From assembly GCA_041685115.1 (NCBI GenBank), contig JAWLGK010000015.1, forward strand, positions 1-64,000: a stretch of 64,000 bases of DNA. Reading direction: 5' to 3'. Made by a program: the position numbers and the translations under genes. The stretch's first letter is position 1, and every line of letters starts with the position of its first letter. This DNA is from JALOAT01 sp041685115 (GTDB lineage Bacteria; Pseudomonadota; Gammaproteobacteria; Thiohalomonadales; Thiohalomonadaceae). The notes under the pieces were generated by a model. It ran no database searches. It saw only the letters and a program-made list of their open reading frames with translations, and was not told the origin of the DNA. Positions 33,194 to 41,163 of this stretch are shown here, piece after piece.

Positions 33194-35032
33194 ATGGAGA
33201 AACGCCCCAATACCGCCCCGGCCCCCCCGAGCTCCAGCGCCATTGGCGATTATGCCCTCATCGGTGACGGGCGTACGGCCGCCTTAGTGTCGCGCGACGG
33301 GTCCATCGACTGGCTCTGCCTGCCCCAGTTCTCGAGCCCCAGCGTATTCGGTGCCCTGCTCGACCCAGAGCGTGGTGGCCGCTTCCGCATCCGCCCCGTG
33401 GCGCCTTTTCGCGTGGAACGGCATTATCGCGACGACAGCGCGGTGCTTGAAAGCGTCTTTTCCACCGCCACCGGGCGCGTACGCCTGGTGGACTTCCTGC
33501 CGCTCGCCAGCGGGCGCCACCTCCTCGAACCCAACCGTCAGCTGTTGCGCCTGATCGACGGCTTGGCGGGCCAGGTGGAACTCGAACTCCTGTTTGAACC
33601 ACGGCCCGATTATGGGCGCGGGCCGTTCATCCTGCGCCCGGGCCCGGGCCAGGGCGTGCGCTGCGAGCACCGCAACGAATTGTTTCTGCTGAGCGCGGAT
33701 ATCGGCCCGGTCCAGCTGGGCGAGCGCCATGCACAGGCACGCTTCACCGTGCGCGCCGGCGAGCGCCGTGCGCTGGCCCTCAGTTACGCGGTGCATGCGC
33801 CCGCCGTGGTCCCGCCGCTCAGGGAGGCGCCCTGGGAACAGGCTGCCGCCACGGCGCGCTGGTGGCGGACCTGGTCCGAGCGTTGCAGCTATCGCGGCCC
33901 GCACTGGGACGAGGTGCTGCGCAGCATGATCACGCTGAAGCTGCTCACCTATTCGCTATCGGGCGCGGTCATCGCCGCGCCGACCGCGTCCCTGCCTGAA
34001 AATCCCGGCGGCCAACGCAACTGGGATTACCGCTACTGCTGGCTGCGCGACGCCGCGCGCACCCTTGAAGCCTTCCACTACATGGGTTATCGCGACGAGG
34101 CGGAGGGCTTTCTCGGTTGGCTGCTGCACGCCACGCGCCTGACCCATCCCGAATTGCAGGTGCTCTATTCGGTATTCGGCGAGGCGCGCATTCCAGAATT
34201 CACCCTCGATCACCTCGCCGGCCACGGCAACGCCCGTCCGGTGCGTATCGGCAACGGCGCCTGGCAGCAGCTGCAACTCGACGTCTACGGCGAGGTGGTG
34301 GACGGCGCGTTCTATTACGTGCAAAGCGGCGGACGGCTCGACCGCTGGGAGAAGAATTATCTGCTGGGCTTCGGCGACGTGGTGCTCGAACGTTGGCGCG
34401 AGCCCGACAACGGCATGTGGGAATTTCGCGGCCCGCGTCGACACTTCACCTTCTCCAAGCTCATGTGCTGGGTGGTACTCGACCGGCTGCTGACCTTGCA
34501 CCAACAGGGACACCTGCGGGTGCGCAAGGCCGACTACGAGCGCGGGCGCGAGGCCATCCGCCGCGCCATCGATACCAACGGCTTCAGCACGCGGTTGAAC
34601 AGCTATGTGGGCGTGTTCGGCCGTCAATGGCTCGATGCCAGCCTGCTGCTCATGCCGCACCACGGCTATGTACGAGGCGACGACCCGCGCATGCGCGGCA
34701 CCTATGACTGCCTGCGCCGGCACCTGGGTGTGGGCCGCGTACTTAACCGCTACCCGCCCGGCAGCGATGACTTCCCCGAACCCGAGGGCGCCTTCGCCGC
34801 GTGCAGTTTCTGGGCCGTGGACTATCTCGCCCACGCCGGGCGGCTCGACGAGGCCGAGGCGGAATTCGAGTATCTGCTCTCACTGGGTAACGATGTAGGC
34901 CTGTTCGGTGAGGAGTTCGACGCCGACGGCGCGCCCCTCGGCAACTTTCCCCAGGCCTTCACCCACGCCGGCATCGTCACCGCCGCCATCGCCATCGAGC
35001 GCGCGCGAAAGGTTCATTCAACATGGCAATGA
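33194..35032 (+). CDS. Glycoside hydrolase family 15 (glucoamylase/trehalase-like)
   Basis: The 612-residue protein has an N-terminal beta-sandwich domain (about 15-235; IGDYALIGDGRTAALVSRDG) and an (alpha/alpha)6 catalytic domain. NWDYRYCWLRDAARTLEAF is typical of GH15, with candidate catalytic glutamates in NGMWEFRGPRRH and LFGEEFDADG. No signal peptide is present, so it is cytoplasmic, acting on alpha-glucans or trehalose. The stop overlaps the start of the next gene. A weak gagg lies 17 bases before the ATG. Confidence 0.9.
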   Translation: MEKRPNTAPAPPSSSAIGDYALIGDGRTAALVSRDGSIDWLCLPQFSSPSVFGALLDPERGGRFRIRPVAPFRVERHYRDDSAVLESVFSTATGRVRLVDFLPLASGRHLLEPNRQLLRLIDGLAGQVELELLFEPRPDYGRGPFILRPGPGQGVRCEHRNELFLLSADIGPVQLGERHAQARFTVRAGERRALALSYAVHAPAVVPPLREAPWEQAAATARWWRTWSERCSYRGPHWDEVLRSMITLKLLTYSLSGAVIAAPTASLPENPGGQRNWDYRYCWLRDAARTLEAFHYMGYRDEAEGFLGWLLHATRLTHPELQVLYSVFGEARIPEFTLDHLAGHGNARPVRIGNGAWQQLQLDVYGEVVDGAFYYVQSGGRLDRWEKNYLLGFGDVVLERWREPDNGMWEFRGPRRHFTFSKLMCWVVLDRLLTLHQQGHLRVRKADYERGREAIRRAIDTNGFSTRLNSYVGVFGRQWLDASLLLMPHHGYVRGDDPRMRGTYDCLRRHLGVGRVLNRYPPGSDDFPEPEGAFAACSFWAVDYLAHAGRLDEAEAEFEYLLSLGNDVGLFGEEFDADGAPLGNFPQAFTHAGIVTAAIAIERARKVHSTWQ

Positions 35033-35523
35033 TGACCGCCCTCGTGCGTTACGAAGACGTGCTGCTCGGCGGTGCCGTCGCCACCGCCTTGCTCACCACC
35101 ATCCTGTCAGCAAGCCAGGGCCTCGGTATCTCGCGCCTGTCACTGCCATTCATCGTCGGTGCGTTTTTCACGCCCGACCGTGCCCGCGCCAATGTGTACG
35201 GCGCCATCTTTTATTTCATCGGCGGCTGGATCTTCGCCCTGCTCTACTTCTGGCTGTTCGCCCGACTGGGCAGCGCGGGCTGGTTCATTGGTCTGCTCGC
35301 AGGCAGCTTGCACGCGCTGTTTCTGCTCACCGTGGTCCTGCCGCTGCTGCCCTATATCCACCCGCGCATGGCCACCGACTACGACGGCCCCGACGTGGTG
35401 GCACGCCTCGAACCGCCCGGTTTCCTCGGTCTCAACTATGGCCGGCGCACGCCCGCCTCCACGCTCATCGGCCACGCCATCTATGGCGCGGTGCTCGGCT
35501 TCTTTTTCGGCGCCACGCCATGA
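35023..35523 (+). CDS. Small membrane protein coupled to GH15 gene
   Basis: The 166-residue protein has about five hydrophobic segments, including GGAVATALLTTILSAS, GAIFYFIGGWIFALLYFWLF, LAGSLHALFLLTVVLPLLP and GHAIYGAVLGFFFG. I recognise no named family. It overlaps the GH15 end by ten bases; ATG 35029, which forms ATGA with that stop, is an alternative start. Coupling suggests a joint function with the cytoplasmic hydrolase, but none can be read from the sequence. The 722-bp inverted-repeat element begins 75 bases after its stop. Confidence 0.75.
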   Translation: MAMMTALVRYEDVLLGGAVATALLTTILSASQGLGISRLSLPFIVGAFFTPDRARANVYGAIFYFIGGWIFALLYFWLFARLGSAGWFIGLLAGSLHALFLLTVVLPLLPYIHPRMATDYDGPDVVARLEPPGFLGLNYGRRTPASTLIGHAIYGAVLGFFFGATP

Positions 35524-35598
35524 GTAGCCCGTATTTGGAGCGGAATCCGGGGATTGGCGGCTTGTGTTTGGCTTGGGTTATCTGCGGAGGAAGCGCTT

Positions 35599-36320
35599 CG
35601 CGCGAAGATTATTTGACGGGGGATTTCGTCCCCCTACGCCGGGTTCCTTTTCTTTGCGCGGCCAAAGAAAAGGAACCAAAAGAAAGGCCGCCCGACTGGC
35701 TCGCCCCTTCGGGGTTCCCTGCGCTACGTCACAGCGGCACATCCCTGTGCCGCTGCCCTTCGGGCGCCTACGGCGTGCCAATCGGCAATCCTGCCGATTG
35801 GCCTCCGTTGCTCGGCGAGCCATACGGGACTCAAAGACCGCTCACTTTGCTCGCTCAAGAGACGCTTCGCGCAAAAGAAGAAAGGCCGGACCTACTGCTC
35901 GGTATTCCGAGCATCACGACATCGGACGGATTCTTCGAACCCCGTATGCCGCGCCGAGCACCGCAGTCCGAATCCGATGAGGCCCGTAGGGGGCGCGCCA
36001 GGGATGGCGCGCCGTCTGCGCCGGGGCAGGAGGCCCCGTCGTGGACCCCCGATTCGGACTGCGGAGCGCAGGGCACCGCCGAAGGCGGCGCGGCATTCGG
36101 GCGGGTGGCCGCGACGCGGGGCCGATAGGCCAGGTGCGGGAGCGGACACCTGGTGGCCCGGTCTCGCCTCTACCTATCGCGGCCACTGGCCCGTCGCCGT
36201 CAAAGCCGCTTCGCTCTCGTGCGCCGGGCCACCCTTCTTTGGGGTACTTTTCTTTGGCCGCGCAAAGAAAAGTACCTCGTCGTAGGGGGCGACAACCCCC
36301 ATCAAAACAATCTTCGGGCG
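35599..36320. repeat. 722-bp element with ~95-base terminal inverted repeats, no gene
   Basis: The left end (35599-35695) and the reverse complement of the right end (36225-36320) align over about 95 bases. Both read gaagatt, a g-rich run, cccccta, then an identical tttctttgcgcggccaaaga core. Each end also contains its own hairpin (35643-35678 and 36244-36275). The interior has smaller hairpins (cggcacat/gtgccg near 35733; ggcgcgcc arms near 35993) but no credible gene; its open frames are low-complexity Arg/Pro/Ala-rich. This fits a non-autonomous MITE-like or large extragenic palindromic element. No target duplication was identified. Confidence 0.75.
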
Positions 36321-36338
36321 TAGCCCCACATTGAAGAT

Positions 36339-36367
36339 GTCACGTAGGCGCTGCGCGCCAACGTGAC
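36339..36367. repeat. gtcacgt palindrome, copy 1
   Basis: The outer arms gtcacgt and acgtgac enclose aggcgctgcgcgcca. The same 29-base unit occurs reversed, with a few changes, at 45516-45544, and a shortened one at 45563-45585, so this is a dispersed family. It lies in the gap between the inverted-repeat element and purC. Confidence 0.65.
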
Positions 36368-36413
36368 CTACGAATTTCGAAGAAAGGAACCCGGCGTAGT
36401 GGAACGGCTGAAA

Positions 36414-36440
36414 TGAAAAAAGGCGGGGATCCCGCCTTTT
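36414..36440 (-). terminator. Terminator of the purC operon
   Basis: The sequence aaaaggcggggatcccgcctttt is an almost perfect palindrome 24 bases after the purC stop. On the minus strand the stem is followed by a T-run. Confidence 0.85.
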
Positions 36441-36462
36441 CTCACAACCGCTGAGCAAGCGC

Positions 36463-37173
36463 TTACAGCGGCACGCCCAGCCGATGGGCCACTTCCTCGT
36501 AAGCCTCAACCACACTACCGAGGCCCTGACGGAAGCGGTCCTTGTCCAGCTTCTTGCGTGTGTCCGCGTCCCACAGACGGCAGCCGTCCGGCGAGAACTC
36601 GTCGCCGAGGACGATTTCGCCGTGGAAGCGGCCGAATTCCAGCTTGTAGTCCACCAGCAGCATGCCCGCATCGCGGAACAGCTTCTTGAGCACGTCGTTC
36701 ACCTTGAAGGTGAGTTCCTTCATGCGCGCGATCTCGGCTTCGGTGGCCCAGCCGAAGGAACGGGCGTGGTACTCGTTGACCATGGGGTCGTGCAGGGCGT
36801 CGTTCTTCAGGAACAGCTCAAAGGTGGGCGGGTTCAGGTCCATGCCCTCGGTGACGCCCAGACGCTTCACCAGCGAGCCCGCGGCGATGTTACGCACCAC
36901 GCACTCCAGGGGAATCATCTCCAGGCGCTTCACCACGGCCTCGTTGTCCGAGTGCATGCGCACGAAGTGGCTGGGCACGCCGGCCGCTTCGAGCCGCTGC
37001 ATGATGAAGGCGTTGAACTTGTTGTTCACCATGCCCTTGCGCGCGAGGGATTCCACCTTGAGGCCGTCGAAGGCGGTGGTGTCGTCGCGGAATTCCATGA
37101 TGTACAGATCGGCGTCATCCGTGGCGTACACGGACTTGGCCTTGCCCGAATAGAGTTGTTCGCGTTTTTCCAT
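36463..37173 (-). CDS. purC: Phosphoribosylaminoimidazole-succinocarboxamide synthase
   Basis: This 236-residue SAICAR synthetase joins aspartate to CAIR in purine synthesis with ATP. It begins MEKREQLYSGKAKSVYATDD, and has FRDDTTAFDG, LVDYKLEFGRF and the ATP-site DEFSPDGCRLWD. Length fits the short bacterial form. It is the last gene of a leftward run dapA-bamC-MBL-purC; the 24-base gap to the MBL gene indicates cotranscription. Confidence 0.97.
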   Translation of the reverse strand: MEKREQLYSGKAKSVYATDDADLYIMEFRDDTTAFDGLKVESLARKGMVNNKFNAFIMQRLEAAGVPSHFVRMHSDNEAVVKRLEMIPLECVVRNIAAGSLVKRLGVTEGMDLNPPTFELFLKNDALHDPMVNEYHARSFGWATEAEIARMKELTFKVNDVLKKLFRDAGMLLVDYKLEFGRFHGEIVLGDEFSPDGCRLWDADTRKKLDKDRFRQGLGSVVEAYEEVAHRLGVPL

Positions 37174-37197
37174 GGTCTGCCTCGGCAGTCAGTAAAG

Positions 37198-37959
37198 CTA
37201 CACAATTTCGCGCCAGCCAAAACCCAGGTTCTGGTCGGCCACGGTGATCCAGTCCGGCTCGCAGCCGAGCACACCGCACAGGGCGTCACGGGCCAGCGCG
37301 GGTCGGTTGTTCTTCTCGCTCAAATGGGCCGCAACCACGTGTTGCAGGCGCCGTCCGCGCACAGCGCCGAGCACGTGGGCCGCCTGCACGTTGCTGAGAT
37401 GACCGTAGCGACCGCCCACCCGTGCCTTCAGCGGCGGCGGGTAAGGCCCGGTGGCCAGCATGTGGGGGTCGTGATTGCATTCAAGCAGGAGCGCGTCGCA
37501 ATCGTCCAGCATGCGCTCGGCATGCCCGGTGACCGCACCGGCGTCGGTGAGCATGCCAAGGCGCCGGGCGCCGTCGTCGAACACGAACTGGCTCGGTTCG
37601 CGGGCATCGTGGGGCACGGGGAAGGGGAGCACCCGCAGATCGCCGATGACGAACGGCTCGTGGCTGCTGAACAGATGCAGGGCAGGCAGTTCCTCCGCGC
37701 GGCTGTTGGCGCGCGTACCCACGGTCATCCACACGGACACACCGTGACGGCGCGCGAAGGTCGCCACGCCGCCGATGTGATCCGAGTGTTCGTGGGTGAC
37801 CAGGATGGCGTTCACGTCCGCCGGGCTCTTGCCGAGGCGCGCCAGGCGCGATGCGGTCTCGCGCGCGCTGAAACCGCAGTCGATCATGACGCAGGTGCCG
37901 CCCGCCTCGACCAGGGTGGCGTTGCCGCGGCTGCCGCTGCCGAGGCTGGCGAAGCGCAT
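37198..37959 (-). CDS. MBL-fold metallohydrolase (YycJ/WalJ-like)
   Basis: The 253-residue metallo-beta-lactamase-fold protein begins MRFASLGSGSRGNATLVEAG and has the metal motif VTHEHSDHIGG (HxHxDH) plus the later HDAREPSQF, DAGAVTGHAE and CNHD segments. Such proteins are presumed phosphodiesterases or exonucleases. The start at ATG 37959 follows ggggagg by 9 bases; GTG 37962 is also possible. The much longer open frame upstream overlaps bamC out of frame and is not needed. It lies between bamC and purC. Confidence 0.88.
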   Translation of the reverse strand: MRFASLGSGSRGNATLVEAGGTCVMIDCGFSARETASRLARLGKSPADVNAILVTHEHSDHIGGVATFARRHGVSVWMTVGTRANSRAEELPALHLFSSHEPFVIGDLRVLPFPVPHDAREPSQFVFDDGARRLGMLTDAGAVTGHAERMLDDCDALLLECNHDPHMLATGPYPPPLKARVGGRYGHLSNVQAAHVLGAVRGRRLQHVVAAHLSEKNNRPALARDALCGVLGCEPDWITVADQNLGFGWREIV

Positions 37960-38023
37960 CACGCCGCACCTCCCCGGGCCACCTGCACGGCACTGCACCA
38001 TCGGCACACCATGGGCCAGTACA

Positions 38024-39058
38024 CTACTGGAGCTGCTCCTCCAGCTGACCAAGCACCTTCTGGCGCGTGGCCGGCTTGACGGATTCGCCCGCGTCGTTTT
38101 CCAGCGTGACGCGCGCAGCGCTCTCGCTGCCTTGCACCTTGACGCGGAAGCTGCGTTCCGGGGTCTCCTGCTCGTCGCCGAACAGGCTGTCCCACCAGCC
38201 CTGTTTTTCGCCTTCGTCACTCACGCGTACCCAATACAGGCCTTGCGAGCGGTCCAGGTCTTCCACGATGAGGCCGATGCGATCCAGGGCGATACCCACG
38301 CGCCGCCAGGCACGTGCGAAGCCTTCGGCCACCAGCACCGCGTCGCCCTCCAGGCGGGCGCGGGCCGCGGTCGGCGTGGCGGCTTGCTGGAGCTCGGCCA
38401 CGGCACGCTCCTCCGGCACGCCCAGGGCGAGCATGAGGCGACTGAGCAGCTCACTGGTGAGCTCCGGGTCGGACGGGCGCGGCTGCCAGACCAGGGTCTC
38501 GCCCTGCTCGACCTGTTCCACGCCGTAATGGGCGACGTAGATCTCCGTGGTGCCCGGCTGCTGGCCCCGTTCCAGGCGCACGCGGTAGCGGTCGCGGGTG
38601 GAGGCAGAGTACAGGTTGGGGGCGATGCGGCTGATCAGGCCGCGGATGAAACCCTCGGGGATATCGGCGCGGTTCTCGGCCCACTGGGTCTCCAGCACGC
38701 CGACCCGCGGGTCCTCACGGGCGACTTCCAGGCCCAGCCCTTCCAGGAAGCGACGCACCTGGGGCCAAAGGTCCTCCGGATTGCCCTGCACCACCAGCCA
38801 GCGCATGTCGCCTGCACGTTCCACGCGCACGTCCGTAACCTTGGGAAGAAGGGTGTGCGCCTCGGCGTCGCGGGTGATCGGCAGGGCCACGGCGTCGGCA
38901 CCTTCCGCGGGTAGCTGCAAGGGCGGCGGCACGTCCAGAGGCGGGAGCGTGACGGCTTTCTGGTAATCGAGCCGGCCCTCCTGCTCGGGGCCTTGGGAGG
39001 CGCACGCCGCCAGCATCAGGCACAGTGCGAACGACAGGCCACGGGACAAGGCGCGCAC
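38024..39058 (-). CDS. bamC: Outer membrane assembly lipoprotein BamC
   Basis: The 344-residue lipoprotein has signal MRALSRGLSFALCLMLAAC with acylation at Cys19, an unstructured proline-rich stretch (TLPPLDVPPPLQLP), and two globular domains ending near KVLGQLEEQLQ. As part of the BAM complex it helps insert outer-membrane beta-barrels. The start codon is GTG, placed directly after the dapA TGA with no spacer, and gggggtg supplies the RBS. The dapA-bamC order is conserved in gammaproteobacteria. Confidence 0.88.
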   Translation of the reverse strand: MRALSRGLSFALCLMLAACASQGPEQEGRLDYQKAVTLPPLDVPPPLQLPAEGADAVALPITRDAEAHTLLPKVTDVRVERAGDMRWLVVQGNPEDLWPQVRRFLEGLGLEVAREDPRVGVLETQWAENRADIPEGFIRGLISRIAPNLYSASTRDRYRVRLERGQQPGTTEIYVAHYGVEQVEQGETLVWQPRPSDPELTSELLSRLMLALGVPEERAVAELQQAATPTAARARLEGDAVLVAEGFARAWRRVGIALDRIGLIVEDLDRSQGLYWVRVSDEGEKQGWWDSLFGDEQETPERSFRVKVQGSESAARVTLENDAGESVKPATRQKVLGQLEEQLQ

Positions 39059-39934
39059 TCAGAGCACCCCCGCCTGCGTCATGGCCTGGCGCACGGTTTC
39101 GTGGTGCTGTTCCGAGAGCGGCGTGAGGGGCAGGCGGATACCAGGAGGAATGAGGCCCAGCTGCTGCACGGCCCACTTCACCGGGATGGGGTTCGCTTCC
39201 ACGAACAGGTTCTTGTGCAGGGCCATGAGGCGCTGGTTGATGGCCTCGGCGCGGGCGCGGTCGCCGTCACGGGCCGCGGCGCACATCTCATGCATGTCGC
39301 GCGGGGCCACGTTGGCGGTGACGGAGATATCGCCCTTGGCGCCCATCAGGATCAGCTCCATGGCGGTGGCGTCGTCACCACTGTAGATGTCCATGCGCTC
39401 GCCGCACAGCTGGATGAGCTCGCGGCCGCGCTCCAGGTTACCGGTGGCATCCTTGATGCCCACGATGTTGGCGATGTGGGACAGGCGCTCCACGGTGACA
39501 TTCTGCATGTCCACCGCCGTGCGGCCCGGTACGTTGTAAAGGATTTGCGGGACCGGTACGGCTTCGGCGATCGCCTTGAAGTGGCGGTACAGGCCTTCCT
39601 GGGTGGGCTTGACGTAATAGGGCGTCACCAGCAGGCAGGCATCGGCGCCCGCTTCCATGGCCGCCCGCGTGAGCTCGATGGCCTCGCGGGTGGAATTGGA
39701 CCCCGTGCCGGCGATGACCGGGACGCGGCCGGCGGCCGTCTCGACCACCCGTCGCACCACCCCGACGTGCTCGTCGTTGTCGAGGGTCGAGGCCTCGCCT
39801 GTGGTGCCCACGGCGACGATGGCATCGGTGCCGTTCGCCACGTGAAATTCGACCAGACCGCGCAGGCTCTCCTCGTCCACCGAACCATCGGCGCGCATGG
39901 GCGTCACCAGCGCGACCATACTCCCGTGAAACAT
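39059..39934 (-). CDS. dapA: 4-hydroxy-tetrahydrodipicolinate synthase
   Basis: This 291-residue (beta/alpha)8 enzyme condenses pyruvate with aspartate semialdehyde in lysine and meso-diaminopimelate synthesis. It begins MFHGSMVALVTPMRADGSVD and has VGTTGEASTL, YYVKPTQEGLYRHF, YNVPGRTAVDM and the Schiff-base lysine in IVGIKDATGN. The ATG at 39934 follows gggag. It is first in its leftward operon, divergent from gcvR. Confidence 0.97.
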   Translation of the reverse strand: MFHGSMVALVTPMRADGSVDEESLRGLVEFHVANGTDAIVAVGTTGEASTLDNDEHVGVVRRVVETAAGRVPVIAGTGSNSTREAIELTRAAMEAGADACLLVTPYYVKPTQEGLYRHFKAIAEAVPVPQILYNVPGRTAVDMQNVTVERLSHIANIVGIKDATGNLERGRELIQLCGERMDIYSGDDATAMELILMGAKGDISVTANVAPRDMHEMCAAARDGDRARAEAINQRLMALHKNLFVEANPIPVKWAVQQLGLIPPGIRLPLTPLSEQHHETVRQAMTQAGVL

Positions 39935-40098
39935 GGACCCATCTCCCAAAAAAGAATCACGCATGGTACTGATGCAACCCCGGGAACTCAAGAGAACCAC
40001 AGCGGACTGCGACACGGCTCCCAAGGATTCAGGACACTGGCCCGCAGGCCGGTTACAATCGGGCCTAAATTACAGAAGAGCCCCTCCCCACCCCGGCC

Positions 40099-40644
40099 AT
40101 GCCCAAACAGACCCCGCTCCAGTTCATCGTCGTTTCCGCCCTCGGCCGCGACCGGCCGGGCATCATCAACGACCTGGCCGAACAGGTGCTCGATTGCGGC
40201 GGCAACATCCTCGACAGCCGCATGACCGTGCTCGGCGGCGAATTCGCCATCATGATGCTGGTCCAGGGCAACTGGAACGCCATCGCCAAGCTTGAACACC
40301 TGCTGCCCGGGCTGGAGAAAAAGCTCGACCTGACCATCATCGCCCGGCGCACCGAGGAACAGAAACCCGGCCCGGCGGCCATCCCCTATTCCGTGGACGT
40401 GGTCTCCATCGACCATCCGGGTATCGTCTACCAGCTGGCGCACTTTTTCTCGTCACGCAACATCAACATCCACGACCTTTACACCGACAGCTATCACGCC
40501 GCGCAGACCGGCACGCGCATGTTCTCGGCCAACCTCACCGTGAGCATCCCCGGTTCCACCCACATCGGCCGACTGCGCGATGAGTTCTTCGAATTCTGCG
40601 ACGCCCTCAATCTGGACGCAGTACTGGAACCGGTGAAAGGCTGA
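40099..40644 (+). CDS. gcvR: Glycine cleavage system transcriptional repressor, ACT domains
   Basis: The 181-residue protein has two ACT domains: residues about 5-80 (VVSALGRDRPGIINDLAEQVLDCGGNILDS) and about 95-175 (SIDHPGIVYQLAHFFSSRNINIHDLYT). GcvR-type proteins modulate the regulator GcvA in response to glycine. It starts a rightward run gcvR-bcp-phoH, with eight bases to the next gene. The ATG was chosen by length; no strong RBS is seen. Confidence 0.88.
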   Translation: MPKQTPLQFIVVSALGRDRPGIINDLAEQVLDCGGNILDSRMTVLGGEFAIMMLVQGNWNAIAKLEHLLPGLEKKLDLTIIARRTEEQKPGPAAIPYSVDVVSIDHPGIVYQLAHFFSSRNINIHDLYTDSYHAAQTGTRMFSANLTVSIPGSTHIGRLRDEFFEFCDALNLDAVLEPVKG

Positions 40645-40652
40645 CCGAAATC

Positions 40653-41123
40653 ATGACCACAGCGCCCGGTTCTCTGATCCCCGACCTCACCCTGGCCGCC
40701 ACCGGCGGCCAAACGATTCGCCTGCGCGACCTGAACGGTTACCACGTGGTGCTGTATTTCTACCCCAGAGACAGCACCCCGGGCTGTACCAGCGAGGGTC
40801 AGGATTTCCGTGACCTGCACGCGCGTTTCAAGGCCGCCGGTGCCGTGCTGTTCGGCATCTCCCGCGACAGTCTCAAGTCGCACGAAAACTTCAAGGCCAA
40901 GCAGGGTTTCCCCTTCGAACTGCTGTCCGACACCGACGAAGCCGCCTGCAAGGCGTTCGACGTCATCAGGGAAAAGAACATGTACGGCCGAATCACCCTG
41001 GGTGTCGAGCGCAGCACGTTCCTGTTCGATCGCGCCGGATTGCTGCGCCGCGAGTGGCGCAAGGTAAAAGTAGCCGGCCATGCCGCACAGGTGCTCGATG
41101 CGGTACACGCGCTGAACGCCTGA
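40653..41123 (+). CDS. bcp: Thioredoxin-dependent thiol peroxidase (Bcp/PrxQ)
   Basis: This 156-residue peroxiredoxin reduces hydroperoxides. The peroxidatic cysteine is in YPRDSTPGCTSEGQDFRD. The resolving cysteine five residues later in the E. coli protein is absent here (Gly-Gln instead); another cysteine lies in DEAACKAFDV. The conserved arginine in FLFDRAGLLRREWRKV is present. It follows gcvR by eight bases. Confidence 0.92.
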   Translation: MTTAPGSLIPDLTLAATGGQTIRLRDLNGYHVVLYFYPRDSTPGCTSEGQDFRDLHARFKAAGAVLFGISRDSLKSHENFKAKQGFPFELLSDTDEAACKAFDVIREKNMYGRITLGVERSTFLFDRAGLLRREWRKVKVAGHAAQVLDAVHALNA

Positions 41124-41163
41124 TGGCAGAATCAATGTTCCCGGAAACCACGAAAGAGCTGCG

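Noticed and set aside
35524..36462. Several open frames rich in Arg, Pro and Ala between the small membrane protein and purC
   Set aside because: They arise from GC-rich palindromic repeats within the 722-bp inverted-repeat element, overlap in several frames and have no RBS.
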